A stretch of DNA of 64,000 nucleotides from Amaurobius ferox (taxonomy: Eukaryota; Arthropoda; Arachnida; Araneae; Amaurobiidae): positions 94,733,914-94,797,913 of the forward strand of contig OX578138.1 of NCBI GenBank assembly GCA_951213105.1. The letters run 5' to 3'. The notes under the pieces were generated by a model that was given only the letters and a program-made list of their open reading frames with translations, did not search any database and was not told where the DNA came from. Each line of letters opens with the position of its first letter. Positions within the stretch are counted from its first letter, which is position 1. This document shows positions 45,588 to 57,406 of this stretch, piece after piece. Both the position numbers and the translations under genes were made by a program.

Positions 45588-47184
45588 CCCTGGGAAAAAA
45601 AGGACAATGTAATGTATTTGAAATGTATACAATGATGGTTTGTATTATGTATATAGCTAGGAGGTCTCTGCACAGACGAAATTGGGATTTTTTGGCGCTG
45701 TTGGGTTGTTTGCGCACATGACATGGATTGTAAATATTCAGGGAATTAATTGCAGCAAAATGTCAAAGTTGAGCTACAAATGTTTGAAAATTTATAGCCC
45801 TGTCAGGTGTGGCTCGCGTCGGGGTTCGACCCTTGGACCCCCCGGTTTGTAGAAAGCCCTCTGGTTCTTGTGTTTTAGCGGAGCGCATAAAAAATGAGCG
45901 TCGCTTCGAAAACCAATGGTGTGAAGCATTTTTGGACCGCCTTTTTTATTGCGCTTAGGAAACAGCGAATGGGAATTGGGGGACTTCCTCCCTATTTTTT
46001 GTCGTTCCCCTCGTCTTAAAAATTCTGAAAGTTTTAGAAAAATGTAAAAAAAGTTCAGACCCAATCTGATTTTCATGGATAAAGGTCTCCTGGGTTCCTT
46101 TGAGCACTTGTGTGAGGAAGGCATCCGTGCAACGAAGTTAGGCGGCACTAGACGGCACTTGTTGGACGGCAATGCATGCAAGTTTCACTGAACCGGCGCA
46201 TTTTACGTAACCAGGGGTAGCAGACTCTAGGGTAGTGCATATTTTACAGAAACAGCTTTCTTTTTGCTGCAGCTGAGGCAGTGCTTTGTCACAGCTATTT
46301 AGAACGGTTTCGACTATTTAGCCAAAATCTTTCATTACGAAGGTGCGCTGGCGGAGCCTTGTAGGGGCATCTATACCTGGCTCCTAAGCAGCAGACGAAC
46401 GTCAACTGGGTGTCATCGAATGGATGCAGTGAGGTCCATGGCAGATAATCTCTACGGAAACGTAATGATCCTGCTGACGATAGCCCATCTCCGGGTTTAG
46501 TCCGTGTCTGAACTTTAGTCACCTGCTTATCCTCAATCGAGCTGCTCAGACTGACAGTAATTTTTCATGAACCGGCCAATAAGGAACTAACCTTCAACTA
46601 ATCTTGCCACCCATTTCAATGCGCAGAGGGATAGCTACCACCACTCATTGAGAGTCATTCTTATGTAATGAAGATATGAAAATTATATTGATTTTAAATG
46701 TTTTATATGTAATGTCTAACAATATGTTGATGTAATCTACAGTGTTAAGGGTAACTTTACGCTTCATGGGATATTAGCCCAAATGAAATTTATTTTTTTG
46801 TTTTCCTTAAAGAAGTAATTAAATACAAGTTTTGGATAATAAAAAATATATACACAAATTAATGCAAAATTAACTGTGCACCCTGAGGTCAAGCTTAGGT
46901 AATCGGGAAGTGATTGTAATGGTGTATATTTGTTATCAGTGTTTTAATTGAGATTTCATGTGTTCTGTAAATAAATTGTTAAGTGGCCACAAAAAGGAAG
47001 TGATTCTTTAATTAGGGTATACGATGTACTAGGTCCAATCGGACCCCACTATACATAACGCGGATGAGCTGAGTGGAACTATTGGTGAGTATCATTAGTG
47101 TATTTATGTGTTCTATTTTTTGTATGTATGTGTAAATTTCACCTCAACAGAATAAGTAAGATGAATAATAAGTATAATAACGTT
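45588..47184. other. Unclassified, GC-richer block inside
   Basis: 45787-46640 is much richer in GC than the surroundings and probably part of an unrecognised transposable element. It includes GGGGTTCGACCC, which resembles a polymerase III B box, but no partner A box is found. A 129-codon minus-strand frame (45792-46181) shows no motif. The rest is AT-rich. Confidence 0.4.
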
Positions 47185-47345
47185 CAAATACGTAAAACAT
47201 TACTTTATTACCGGAGGTGAATTCATGTTCCTTATGAGATTCTATGAATTATCCAATTTCGAATTTTCAAGCGAACATTATTGTTTCATACATTGAAAAC
47301 AAAGACATTTCCTGCACTGCATCATGAAGTTTGAAATTTTATGCA
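47185..47345 (+). repeat. Dispersed duplication F, copy 2
   Basis: Partner of 45215-45390 about 1.96 kb downstream in the same orientation, with roughly 75-80% similarity by eye. Confidence 0.6.
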
Positions 47346-47959
47346 AGTGTTCCGAAAATTGTTAAAATAAAAATAAATTATCTGATTTCAATTACATTAG
47401 TGTTAATCGATATTTTTTGCGCTTTTAGTTTTTTGTAGATATTGAAATAATTAATCCATACGGAAAACTGGATATTTCATTATTTCTTAAAACACTTTAT
47501 CTGCAATGCAATTTTGTAAGACACTGTTGCAGACAGACTTTATAGTTTTGTTGTAGGCTCGCACGATTTATAGTAAAAATTGAGTGAACTCATTGTCTTA
47601 TGAAATCCCAATATACACAGCCGCTCAAGGAAATGCGTCAATTGCGATTCACTGGTGTACCGCTGAGAAAATTTGGAGGTAACCACCATTATTGAGATTT
47701 AGAGAAAAGTATATTATTTTCATAACATTATTAAAGTGTATTTTTAGTAAATTCAGACAATCAAATTTGACTATTCAAGCGGTTGTCTTGTAGTTAAATT
47801 AATTAATTAACGTACAATATTAGCAGTTAGTAATTATATATCGAAGTATTAAATGTGTGGACAGTGAGCAGTGAAAATCCCCATTAACGACTGACTACAT
47901 GAACTTTCATATTTTCACTTTACATTTATATTTGATGCTGAATTTTAATTTTATTTTTC
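47346..47959. other. No gene seen
   Basis: AT-rich, no repeat partner or motif recognised. Confidence 0.4.
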
Positions 47960-48447
47960 AATACATGAAGATATACACATACATTTATAAATACATTCAC
48001 GTCAAGAGTTTTTGGCGGATCTGCAAGTTTCAGGAACACTAGCAGACGAAAAAACTATTTTTAGAGTGTGGTCGTTGTGTGTGTCTCTCTGGTCAAGGTA
48101 TATATCAACTCTAACACAAAAGCTAATGGATCAAATTTCATAACATTTTATATGTAATTTACTTGTGTTTGGTCCTGGTACTAATAAGATTTTGGTAATA
48201 TTCTGTGTAAAAGGACCCGCCTTTTTAGCAAAATGGCCTGCAAAACATGCATGCATCCAATCTAAGAAACGAATTCATCAAATTTGGTACACAATTCACA
48301 TGTATCTTATCACGGTGCTGTCTAGATTTTGGTACAATTCGTAAAAGAAGAACCTGCTTCTGTTTTGCAAAATGGCCCCTTAACAATCGTTAAAATCTCA
48401 AATAAAATACTACTCTCGAATGCATTAATCATATGCTTGTTTTATGT

Positions 48448-48694
48448 TATTTTTGTTGTTGAGACCCAGACCGTCCGACCTACCAGAAAGGTGTAAGGTA
48501 GCAGTTTGGACGGTCGGGAAGTGCCACCCAATTTAGACCGGAACCCAAACCATCGGGCTACCGCGCCCGAAATGTGCCAACAGTAGGCGGTTTTCCCAGG
48601 TTGTCACCCATCCATGTACTAACCGCGCCCGATGCTGCTTGACTTCGGTGATCTAGCGAGAACCGGTGTTTTCAGCACGGTACGGCCGTTGGCT
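48448..48694 (-). mobile_element. 5S rRNA-derived SINE, full length, with 15-bp target duplication
   Basis: On the minus strand a 118-nt 5S-like head is followed by a ~128-nt body. The body reads GCGCGGTAGCCCGATGGTTT, then CCGACCGTCCAAACTGC, ACCTTACACCTTTCTGGTAG, GTCTGGGTCTCA and an (AAC)n-type tail. It is flanked by a 15-bp direct repeat with one mismatch: ATGCTTGTTTTATGT at 48433-48447 and ATGCTTTTTTTATGT at 48695-48709. The pre-insertion sequence is known because the host is a family B element with this block once. Retroposition by a LINE with an (AAC)n tail, such as that at 63763-64000, is likely. Confidence 0.92.
48576..48693 (-). ncRNA. 5S rRNA-like head of the SINE
   Basis: On the minus strand the sequence runs from GCCAACGGCCGTACC to CCTACTGTTGGC, so the terminal stem GCCAAC/GTTGGC is kept. 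Typical eukaryotic 5S blocks are present: GAAAACACCGGTTCTCG, GATCACCGAAGTCAAGCAGC, GGGCGCGGTTAGTACATGGA and TGGGTGACAACCTGGG. The internal polymerase III promoter region is therefore largely intact. Because it is fused to a SINE body and framed by target duplications, I read it as a retroposon promoter, not a working ribosomal gene. Confidence 0.9.
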
Positions 48695-49254
48695 ATGCTT
48701 TTTTTATGTGCAATTTCTTACGATTAAAGTAATAAGATTAACCTCTTTATTCTAGAACTTGCCGTTCTCATGATATTTTAATTTGTTTGTATTTTTGCTA
48801 CACCGGTTTTGAGAATACGCCCAGTTACCAAATAAAAACAAAAATTTATATACAAGTGAAAACTCAGTGTAATTTCTAATAATTATGCGTGTTATTTTGT
48901 GCAGTTAAACTCAATTCAATGAATTACTAAATAAATAAAACACTGAATTTGAGTCCGAAGGGAAAGTTATGTCCTGCCCACATGAGATTTTTACTTTTAT
49001 TTCACTGTAATAAATATATTGTTGACCCCGACGCCAGAAGAAAATTTTGTAGGTCAATTAGCTCTTATACAAAAGTTTTCAAATGCCTGCCCAGATCTGA
49101 TATATATTGTTCGTAGTTATAGCATTAGAAATTCTCTATCTAAATCCTGAAGATAACTTCCAGCATGTTATATTTCAGGGAGCAGATCCAAAAAGACTTC
49201 CAACAATACAAAAAATCTTTAAACCTTTTAAGAAAGTTTGTTCAATTAAATTTA

Positions 49255-49535
49255 AAACAGCTAATATTTCTCTCGCTATAGCAAATACCACCCTGCATCC
49301 TGGAACCTAAGAAATTGGACTTTTAATACACCCTCTTAGAAGATTGCGAAGTGCTTTTAAATTCCATTTTCGTTCAGCTAAGTATTTTAAATTGGGTAGA
49401 GTTTGCTAAGAAATTTAATTGATTTTTCATTGCGAATTGTGTACCATGTTATATGCAAAGTCATTAGGGTAAGTGGGACGGAGTTGAAGAATAAAGCACC
49501 CATTAGCAAAATTGTTTTGGATAAGCTATTTTACT
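49255..49535 (+). repeat. Dispersed duplication E, copy 2
   Basis: Partner of 38265-38545 (CTAATATTTCTCTCGCTATAGCAAATA, TTTAAATTGGGTAGAGTTTG, AATTGATTTTTCATTG, GGAGTTGAAGAATAAAGCAC). An open frame at 49107-49310 overlaps its start but has no recognised motif. Confidence 0.6.
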
Positions 49536-49911
49536 TTAAGGAAGATTGTATCATACTTTGAGTTTTAAATAGATATTGATTTTTCGTATATTTCTGTACA
49601 AAATACAAAAAAATACAATTTTCTGCAAAAGTCACATCGACATAACAAAATAATAAGGTTTGAACTACGCCTTTGCCTAGATGTTGCCCTGTCGGGGCCT
49701 GGCGCCTTATTTTAAGCAGCCCAGTAATGCAATTCTAAGAAAATGCTTATTTTGAATAAAAATAACTTTTTATATGTAAATAAAAATTTAAAATATATCC
49801 AGGAAATAACTTTGCATTTCCTGACTATATTTTAAATGGCTCACAATTTTACAACATTTATTTTGAGCAAAAGTATATCTGTTTTAATCTTTATTACTTG
49901 AAGCTTTGTAT

Positions 49912-50041
49912 TACTTTCCTTATAAACATAATGTATAAGGAAAGTATTTTGAAGGGGTCGAAAATTCGAATTCGAGCTTTCGACGGGAGAACACGTTTCA
50001 AGCATCCCTGATCACGAATCAAACATTTTTGAAGTGATGTC

Positions 50042-50119
<78 letters not shown>

Positions 50120-50920
50120 TATGTGTGTGTGTGTAAAAGTATATGTGTGTGTGTGTCAGTGAGTCTGTGGAGACGATAACTGACGAACGAATGGACCGAT
50201 TCGAACAAAATTTGGTACAAAAATCACAATCCGTAAACACTGGAAGCCTATTGTTTTTATACGCAATCGAATGTTCAGAACCCCTAAATTTTCGAGTGAA
50301 ATATTGAATAAATTGTCAAAGAATCAAAACCTCTAATAAAATTACGCAAATAGACATTTCTTATGTAATTTTTTATTAGAAAACGATTGACATAAATTTT
50401 AGAACGCTAACATGAACCGTTCTCGAGATATTGCACATTTTTAAAAAAAATTATCAAAAAGTTAAATATAATAAAAAAATATATTTCCTATTGATAAACA
50501 TGTTCACTTTTCATATGTAATACCAAGCGATAAATTTTGAGACATTATTCTCGTGAATCAAGCTCGTTCCAATCATGAAAAAATATACTTTGAGTAATAC
50601 TTTTGTATTTGAACGCCAATAGTCATTTATCTGCTGTAAGAATAACTTATTTCTCCGACAATAATGCCTGGCGAGAATTTGGCGACGAATTTAGCGGAAT
50701 GTCGCCAACTTGGTGACTTTTTGAAATGTTGCCAAATTAACAAAAATATCGCCAAATTGATAAAAATGACGCTAAATCAATGAAAATGGCGACTAATTGA
50801 CGAAAATTCAATATCTTGGAAAAAATATAAGTATCTACTATAAGAATAACATTTTTTTAACTGTAAAAGTAGTAAATTCATTGCATTATATAAGGAAAGT
50901 CATGTGTTGCCCACATCAGA
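49912..50920 (-). mobile_element. Family A element A13
   Basis: Complete reverse copy. The hairpin ACTTTCCTTATAAACATAATG ... TATAAGGAAAGT is at 49913-49946, a long (TG)n block at 50041-50156, CGCCAACTTGGTGAC at 50704-50718, and the 5' end complement GTTGCCCACATCAGA at 50906-50920. Confidence 0.85.
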
Positions 50921-51727
50921 TTTTTTAATTGATGGTGTAATGATATACGGGGGACATCTAAGTTGCCATTGGAATCCCAGATTGTATAAAATATCCGCAT
51001 CTTATATATGGCTCATCTATGTATTTCTCTTCTTAATTCAGAAACAAAAGAGATGTACATGGTAGTTACACATCTCAACCAACATTTCAGATACAAAAGA
51101 ACGAAACATATCGCTAACTAAATAACAACTTTTTTATATATTGTTATTTCCGACGTGGTTATTTAGTAAATATTATATCAGAAATGGCATTTGAGAGATT
51201 CGAATAAAGATTAGAGAAATGCTTAAAATGATAGGAAATAACTCGCTTTCAGAGGAAGTTTCCGGGTTTTTCGTGTGATGTATTTGCTGGATTCACTTAA
51301 GAGCTTATTTTGCAATTCCGTCCGCAGGAACTCAACGATAAATCTTCGACATACCAGTATGGAGATCCGTGGTTAGATTCCCAGTTGTGGCAACAAGGTT
51401 ATTTACATAGTATGGAATTAAACATATTGTAAAAATAATGAGAATCCCTTCACGGATTTGCTAACAATTTTTAGACGTTAAGTTATTCTAAATTCGAAAG
51501 ATTCTTTTGAAAGAAATAAAATAAGGTTTCACTGTGTTAACTACTCCTTTTAGTACGATTTGTAATTTTAGTAAATTATAATAATGATTTTTTAAACATT
51601 TGACTAAATTAAAAGCGGACTTCAATAGGAGTTCGCCGTCTATTGTTTCAAAATGAATACTGTGTTGTTTGAGGATATTAACCACGCCTACTACATTTCA
51701 GTAAAGTCCACAATTTGATAAAAAAAT
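50921..51727. other. No gene seen
   Basis: AT-rich. A minus-strand 65-codon frame (51488-51685) lacks any motif. Confidence 0.4.
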
Positions 51728-52526
51728 TCTGATGCGGGCAACACATGACTTTCCTTATATAATGTAATGAATTTACTACTTTTACAGTAAAAAAAATAGG
51801 TTTTTCTTATAGTAGATACTAATATTCTTTCCAAGCTATTGAATTTTCGACAATTAGTCGTCATTTTCATTGATTTAGAGTCATTTTTATCCATTTGGCG
51901 AGATTTTCGTTAATTTATCAATATTTCAAAAAGTCGCCAAATTGGCGACATTCCGCCAAATTCGTCGCCAAAATCTCGCCAAGCGTTAGGGACGCAGAAA
52001 TAAGTTATTCTTACAGCAGATAAATGACTATTGGCGTTCAAATACAAAAGTATTATTCAAAGAATCTTTATTCATGAATGGAACGAGCTAGATCCACGAG
52101 AATGATGCCACCCAATTTATCGCAAATTATTACATATGAAAAGTGAACATGTTTTTCAACAGGAAATATTTTTTTTTATTTTATATGACTTTTTTATAAT
52201 GTTTTTGAAAACTGTACAATATCTCGAGAACGGCTCATGTTAGCGTTCTAAAATTGATGTCAATCGTTTTCTAATGAAAAATGACATAAGAAATGTCTAT
52301 TTGCGTAACTTTTTTTGTGGTTTTGATTTTTTGACGATTTTTTAAAAATTTTATTCGGAAATTTAGGGGGGTTCTGAACATTCGATTACGTATAAAAATA
52401 ATATGCTTCCAGTGTTTACGGATTGTGATTTTTGTACCAAATTTGGTTCGAATCGGTCCATTCGTTCGTCAGTTATCGTCTCCACAGACTGACTGACACA
52501 CACACACGCACACACACACATACTTT

Positions 52527-52566
<40 letters not shown>

Positions 52567-52685
52567 TCACTTCAAAAATGTTTGATCAGGGATGCTTGAA
52601 GCGTACTCTCCCGTCGAAAACTCGATTTCGAATTTTCGACCCCGTCACAATACTTTCCTTATACATTATGTATATAAGGAAAGTA
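51728..52685 (+). mobile_element. Family A element A14
   Basis: Complete copy starting TCTGATGCGGGCAACACATG, with GTCGCCAAATTGGCGAC at 51934-51950, a (CA)n block at 52497-52562 and the 3' hairpin ACTTTCCTTATACATTATG / TATATAAGGAAAGTA. Confidence 0.85.
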
Positions 52686-53757
52686 AAAATATTGATTTAC
52701 TTTAATATTCCAAACAGAAAAATGAACGATGGAGATGTGAGATTTTTAGTCTCTTAAAAGGCATTAGATGTGACTTTAAGATATAAAAAACGCTCCCTAT
52801 ATTTCCGTGAGATTTGCACTAGAAAAAATTTTACTAAATACATTTATTTTTTTTTCAAATTGTCAGATAAATGAAGAGAGAGCTTCGACAGGGCAGATTT
52901 TGATTTTCACCATCTGAAAATTATTTAAATTAAAGTTACACCTTTCTAGTAGGTCGGATGGTCTGGGTCTCAACAACATCAACAACTGTCTTCGTTATTG
53001 AAGAATTTTATCATTGAAACCATATCCACCTACTAAAATGCATGTTCATTTCCCCCTTTTCTATTGTTAAAATGTGGAAACCGCGATACACCTAATTAAA
53101 GAGGCTATGTATCTCCATCTTGCAGTAACAGCTGGAACAAGATGAATAATTTAAAGACCGTACACGATGTGAATTTGGTATCTTGACATTTATACATTGA
53201 TAGATTGAAATTTCAGCTTCGCTCAGGGTTATTGTAATATTAAATCTGATTTGAATTTCCATACAATAAAATATAAATAAACATAAAAAAGTTTTTTATC
53301 CATATGAACTGTTTAATGAAAACATATGGACATTTCAAATATATAGTGCTATATACAAAGTATATAAACCACAGCCAATATTTGCCATGTTTAATTGTGT
53401 CAACCAGCAGTAACGGTTCGTTTTCGATCAATGGCTCATAATATAGTTTAATTTGCTCCGAAATTATACAAGTATACTAACTTTCTTTGAAAAGTCAACA
53501 ACTTCTTAATTATTAAGAACAAGAAAGATTTAAAATGTTCACACTTTAACCTATGTACGTTTACGGTTTAATTTGTACCGAATTCATACATGTATACAAA
53601 CTTTCTTTGAAAAGTATATTTTATAATCCATTTCTTCCGACGATTGACTTCCAAGGGAAATTCGAAAAGACTAATACAGTCTATCATGCTATTTGGTGTA
53701 TAAAAAGGCACCACACAATAAACCATAGTAAAAGCTAGATACTATAATTAAAAAAAA
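52686..53757. other. No gene seen; contains a SINE tail
   Basis: AT-rich, apart from the SINE tail at 52934-52985. A local repeat of CATACA(T)GTATA and CAAACTTTCTTTGAAAAGT occurs at about 53480 and 53590. Confidence 0.5.
52934..52985 (+). mobile_element. 5'-truncated SINE tail
   Basis: TTACACCTTTCTAGTAGGTC, GATGGTCTGGGTCTCA and an (AAC)n-like tail match the last ~50 bp of the 5S-derived SINE. I could not find a clear target duplication. Confidence 0.75.
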
Positions 53758-54488
53758 TCTGATGTGGGCAGCACATGACTTTCCCTGAAGATTTATATCA
53801 AAGTTCTCTTTATTTTAATTAAATTCATTTCACTTTTTCTTCAATTTTCTTTCTCATTCGGTAACCGGACTTATTGCAAAGGTGAGGTAGAGAAAATACG
53901 AAAGACTAAAATATCGCGAGAACGGCTAGATCTAGTGTAATGGGGTTGGTCTTATTCTTTTCGTTGTTAAAAATTACGTATTAAATCAGCATTTAATGGA
54001 TATATTTGAGCATACGTAGTTCTTTACTTTAGATTTTGACGATTTTTGCGGGTCATTTTGCAAAAAATTGCAGGTTATTTGTTTCCGAATCGTACCAAAA
54101 TCTAATCAGCACCAAGGTAACCCACAAGTGACTCATCTACCGAATTTTGTGAAATTCGATCCATTAGTTTTTCAGTTAGATTGGATACAAGCCTCTGCGG
54201 GCCATTTCGCAAAAAAAGGCGGGTTCTTTTATCTCAAATGGTACCCAAAACTAATCAGCACCAGACTCGCTCACAAGTGACTTTCCTACCAAATTTTGTG
54301 AAATTCGGTCCATTAGTTTTTTAGTTAGAGTGGATACAAAATCTGGACAGACATACAGACAGACAGACAGACAGACACACAGACAGACAGACAGATACAC
54401 TGACAGACAGACAGACACACAGACACACACACAGACGTCACGTTAAAAATGGTTTTTTCGTATTCTAGAGGTCTTGAAACGTGTAGAT

Positions 54489-55412
54489 CAGGGGCGGCAT
54501 TTCAACATTTCATTTGGGGGTGCGAAATTTGTATGAAAATCTACAATATGAAATAAATAAAATATTTGTTAACAGGGGGGAGAAGAGGGGAGAGGGCAGA
54601 GGGATCACAAAATTGGATTGATGTTGAGAAAAATAATTGTTGTTAACATAATTTTTGTACATAATTGCGTTAACATAATTGTCGTTAATATAATTTTTCT
54701 AAATACAAATATCTATATTCATTTACCTGCTATTGAAGTTTTAAACGCCGGTTCTTAGAGCCTGGATGAAGAGAAAATTTTGTTCCAATATCTTCATAAT
54801 CAAGTGGTATAACTTGTTCTATAGCTAAAATAACTAAAGATGAAAGTCCTTTTCGTACCCATTATACTGCGAAAATAACTTTTCAACTTCCTGAGACACG
54901 AAAAAGACCACAACTGTCTGAGCTGATTGACACAGTCAAAACAATTTAATGATGTTAAGACAGGAAACACATATTTTAAATTCCGCTCTTTAAAATAATC
55001 CAGGCGACTTTTAAAATTGGGATGGTCTATGTTTAAATTTTTCACCATTGATAAAACAGTCTCAATTCACATAGCAATTCCTCTTTCTGGAAGTTATATA
55101 CTTTGCATATGGTTGAAACTTTTTCTTTTCCGACATCTGATCGGGATAATACTGAATTAAGGGCAAACAAAACGGATATATTGTTCTCATTAAATCTTGT
55201 CTCAATTTCATTAGATACTGAATCTATTATTTCATATTGAATATTCATCATCATGGGGATTTTTTTCACCTTGGGGATTTTTTTCCCTGAATTTGCTTGA
55301 AATTTTATTACGACTTTTTAGTTTTGGTCCAGAATAATAATTTTGTGGTCCAGAATAAGAAAAATTTGGTGGCGCGACCGCGCCCCCTCGTGCCCCCTAT
55401 TTGCCGTCCCTG
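54489..55412 (-). mobile_element. hAT transposon deletion derivative with 8-bp target duplication
   Basis: The terminal inverted repeats are CAGGGGCGGCA (54489) and TGCCGTCCCTG (to 55412), with one mismatch. The exact 8-bp direct repeat GTGTAGAT at 54481-54488 and 55413-55420 is the target duplication size of the hAT superfamily. The 924-bp element retains only the 3' part of a transposase gene, so it depends on an autonomous relative. Confidence 0.93.
54800..55269 (-). pseudogene. hAT transposase, C-terminal fragment with dimerisation region
   Basis: Read from 55269 downwards, one frame gives IIDSVSNEIETRFNE ... ISVLFALNSVL ... YNFQKEELLCELRLF. The overlapping frame 54800-55048 then gives LKYVFPVLTSL ... 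SCLRKLKSYFRSIMGTKR. The order and the 'LRKLKSYxRSxMG' motif are those of the C-terminal hAT dimerisation region in TTF-type/ZMYM-like hAT transposases. At least one more frameshift is needed within it (around CVNQLRQLWSF). The catalytic core and zinc finger are absent. Confidence 0.75.
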
Positions 55413-55769
55413 GTGTAGATCCGTCGAAAACTCGAGTTGCGATTTTCGACATGATTACAATACTTCCCTATACATTACCATGTATTGCAGGGAAACTAAA
55501 ATGAAAGAAAATCAAAGTCAAAAAAATTTGAAAACAAGATCAAAATTAAATAAGTATAACGAATCCTCCAAGGTAAAGCAGGTACTTTTAGATGGTAACT
55601 AGATGGTAATGGAAAGTTTTAGATGATTACTAGCACCACCTGCCGATCATTTTTGAGCTGGAATGGTTGCCGATTTTCGCGGAGGAAAGAACAAGCATTT
55701 AAGATAAATGTGGCCATGTTCAAACTGTATAGCTTGCAAGTGATCATAAAATAACACTGTACGACAAAA

Positions 55770-56741
55770 TCTGATGTCAGTAGCACATGACTTTCCTTAT
55801 ATAATGTCATGAATTTACTATTTTTACAGCAAAAAATATAGGTTATTCTTATAGAAGATATTTATATTCTTTCCAAGATATTGAATTTTCGTTAATTAGT
55901 CGTCATTTTCATTGATTTAGTGTCATTTTTATCCATTTGGTGAGATTCTCATTAATTTGGCAATAATTTAAAAGTCGCCAAGTTGGCGGCATTCCGCCAA
56001 ATCCGTCGCCAAAATCTCGCTAAGCGTTATGGACACAGAAATAAGTTATTCTTGTAGCAGATAAATGACTATTGGCGTTCAAATACAAAAGTATTACTCA
56101 AAGTATCTTTTCTCATGAATGGAACGAACTAGGTCCACGAGAATGATGTCACCAAATTTATTGCATGATCTTACATATGAAAAGTGAACATGTTTCTCAA
56201 GAGATAATATATTTTTTTATAATTTATGTGATTTTTTTTGATAAATTTATTTGAAAGATGTCCAATATCTCAAAAACGGTTCATGCTAACGTTCCAAAGT
56301 TTATGTCAGTCATTTTCTAAGGAAAATTTACATAAGAAATGTCTATTTGCGTAAGTTTATTAAAGGTTTTGATTTTTTGATGATTTTTTCAAAATTTCAC
56401 TCGAAACTTTAGGGGGGTTCTGAACATTGGATTGCGATTAGAAACAATAGGCTTCCAGTATTCACGGATTCTGAATTTTGTACCAAATGTCATTCGAATC
56501 CCTCCATTCGTTCGTGAGATATCGTCTCCACAGACTCAATAACACACACAAACACACACACATACATACTTTCACACACACACACTCACACACACACTCA
56601 TACACAGACACAGACATCACCTCAAAAATATTTGATTCGTGATCAGGGATGCTTGGAACGTGCTCTCTCGTCGAAACTCGAATTCGAATTTTCGATCCCG
56701 TCACAATACTTTCCTTCTACATTCTGTATATAAGGAAATTA
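55770..56741 (+). mobile_element. Family A element A15
   Basis: Complete copy: TCTGATGTCAGTAGCACATG start, GTCGCCAAGTTGGCGGC dyad at 55975-55991, GTATTCACGGATTCTG, a (CA)n block at 56542-56612 and the 3' hairpin ACTTTCCTTCTACATTCTG / TATATAAGGAAATTA. Confidence 0.85.
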
Positions 56742-57406
56742 ACAATAAATTATATATTTTTCTTAATATATTTATTTTAATATTCATTTACGTTGAAATT
56801 AATATTAAAATTTCGTGGTATTTAAGGAATCGTATGAATGACGTGCCATGTTAATCTTTAAGTCTTAAACTAAAACATAAAATGTATTTCATGAAAAGCT
56901 CATTAGATATCATATAAAACGGTTAGCTGGTTCAGCTCATTCGTATTAGACTGTATTGTACAGATATTCACAATTCTCTATATCATTTCAGAGCTTCTGT
57001 AACGATGAAGATTCAGTATACGCAGATTTGGCGAAGCAATAGATGGGTTTAACAAGCTATACGGATAGAGGGGTTTAACAAGCTATACGGATAGCGATCT
57101 ATAATAGCGTTTTAGAGCACTTAATGTGTCTCTCAATTGCTGTGTGCTAATACTGGCTCATATAAGTTGGACGTTTCTAGTGTTCCTCCTTAGTTCTCCC
57201 TTTCGTATATGGAATAGTTTAGTATCCTTAATAGTAGTCAAAATGACGGAGAACGGCCATCGATATAGAGTCAATCCAACTCACAGTCGTATTTAAGAGG
57301 ATGGATTTTGTCGAATTTACCCCCCTCCTTCCGCCGCCTCTTAAACTAGAGAGTACAGGTAAATGTATCTAAACTGACTAGGTAACCTGTAACAAATATA
57401 AAAAAA
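56742..57406. other. No gene; 27-bp direct repeat
   Basis: GGGTTTAACAAGCTATACGG occurs twice, 27 bp apart (57045 and 57072). Nothing else is recognised. Confidence 0.5.

Larger units (their letters stand above)
47960..48986 (-). mobile_element. Family B element B7, old, split by a SINE
   Basis: Reverse copy with a decayed 3' end (only traces of the hairpin near 47960), TTTTTGGCGGATCTGCAAGT, a short (TG)n block, two internal units (GTACTAATAAG, GGTGCTGTCTAG) and the 5' end complement GTCCTGCCCACATGAGA at 48970-48986. The SINE at 48448-48694 interrupts it at the ATGCTTGTTTTATGT block. Confidence 0.75.
53758..55498 (+). mobile_element. Family B element B8, split by a hAT derivative
   Basis: It starts TCTGATGTGGGCAGCACATG with ACTTTCCCTGAAG, carries two internal units and a (CAGA)n block at 54346-54436, and is interrupted after GAAACGTGTAGAT at 54488. 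It resumes at 55421 with CCGTCGAAAACTCGAGTTGC and ends in the hairpin CTTCCCTATACATTACCATG / TATTGCAGGGAAACTA. Confidence 0.88.

Noticed and set aside
45816..45830. Polymerase III B-box-like GGGGTTCGACCC, possible tRNA gene
   Set aside because: No A box at a suitable distance on either strand and no cloverleaf stems can be drawn.
45792..46181. 129-codon minus-strand frame in a GC-rich block
   Set aside because: Proline/arginine-rich with no known motif, no splice signals, and within a block that looks like part of an unclassified repeat. Not enough to call a gene.
48576..48693. Functional 5S ribosomal RNA gene
   Set aside because: It is a single copy fused to a SINE body with a simple-repeat tail and bounded by a 15-bp target duplication, so it is a retroposon head.
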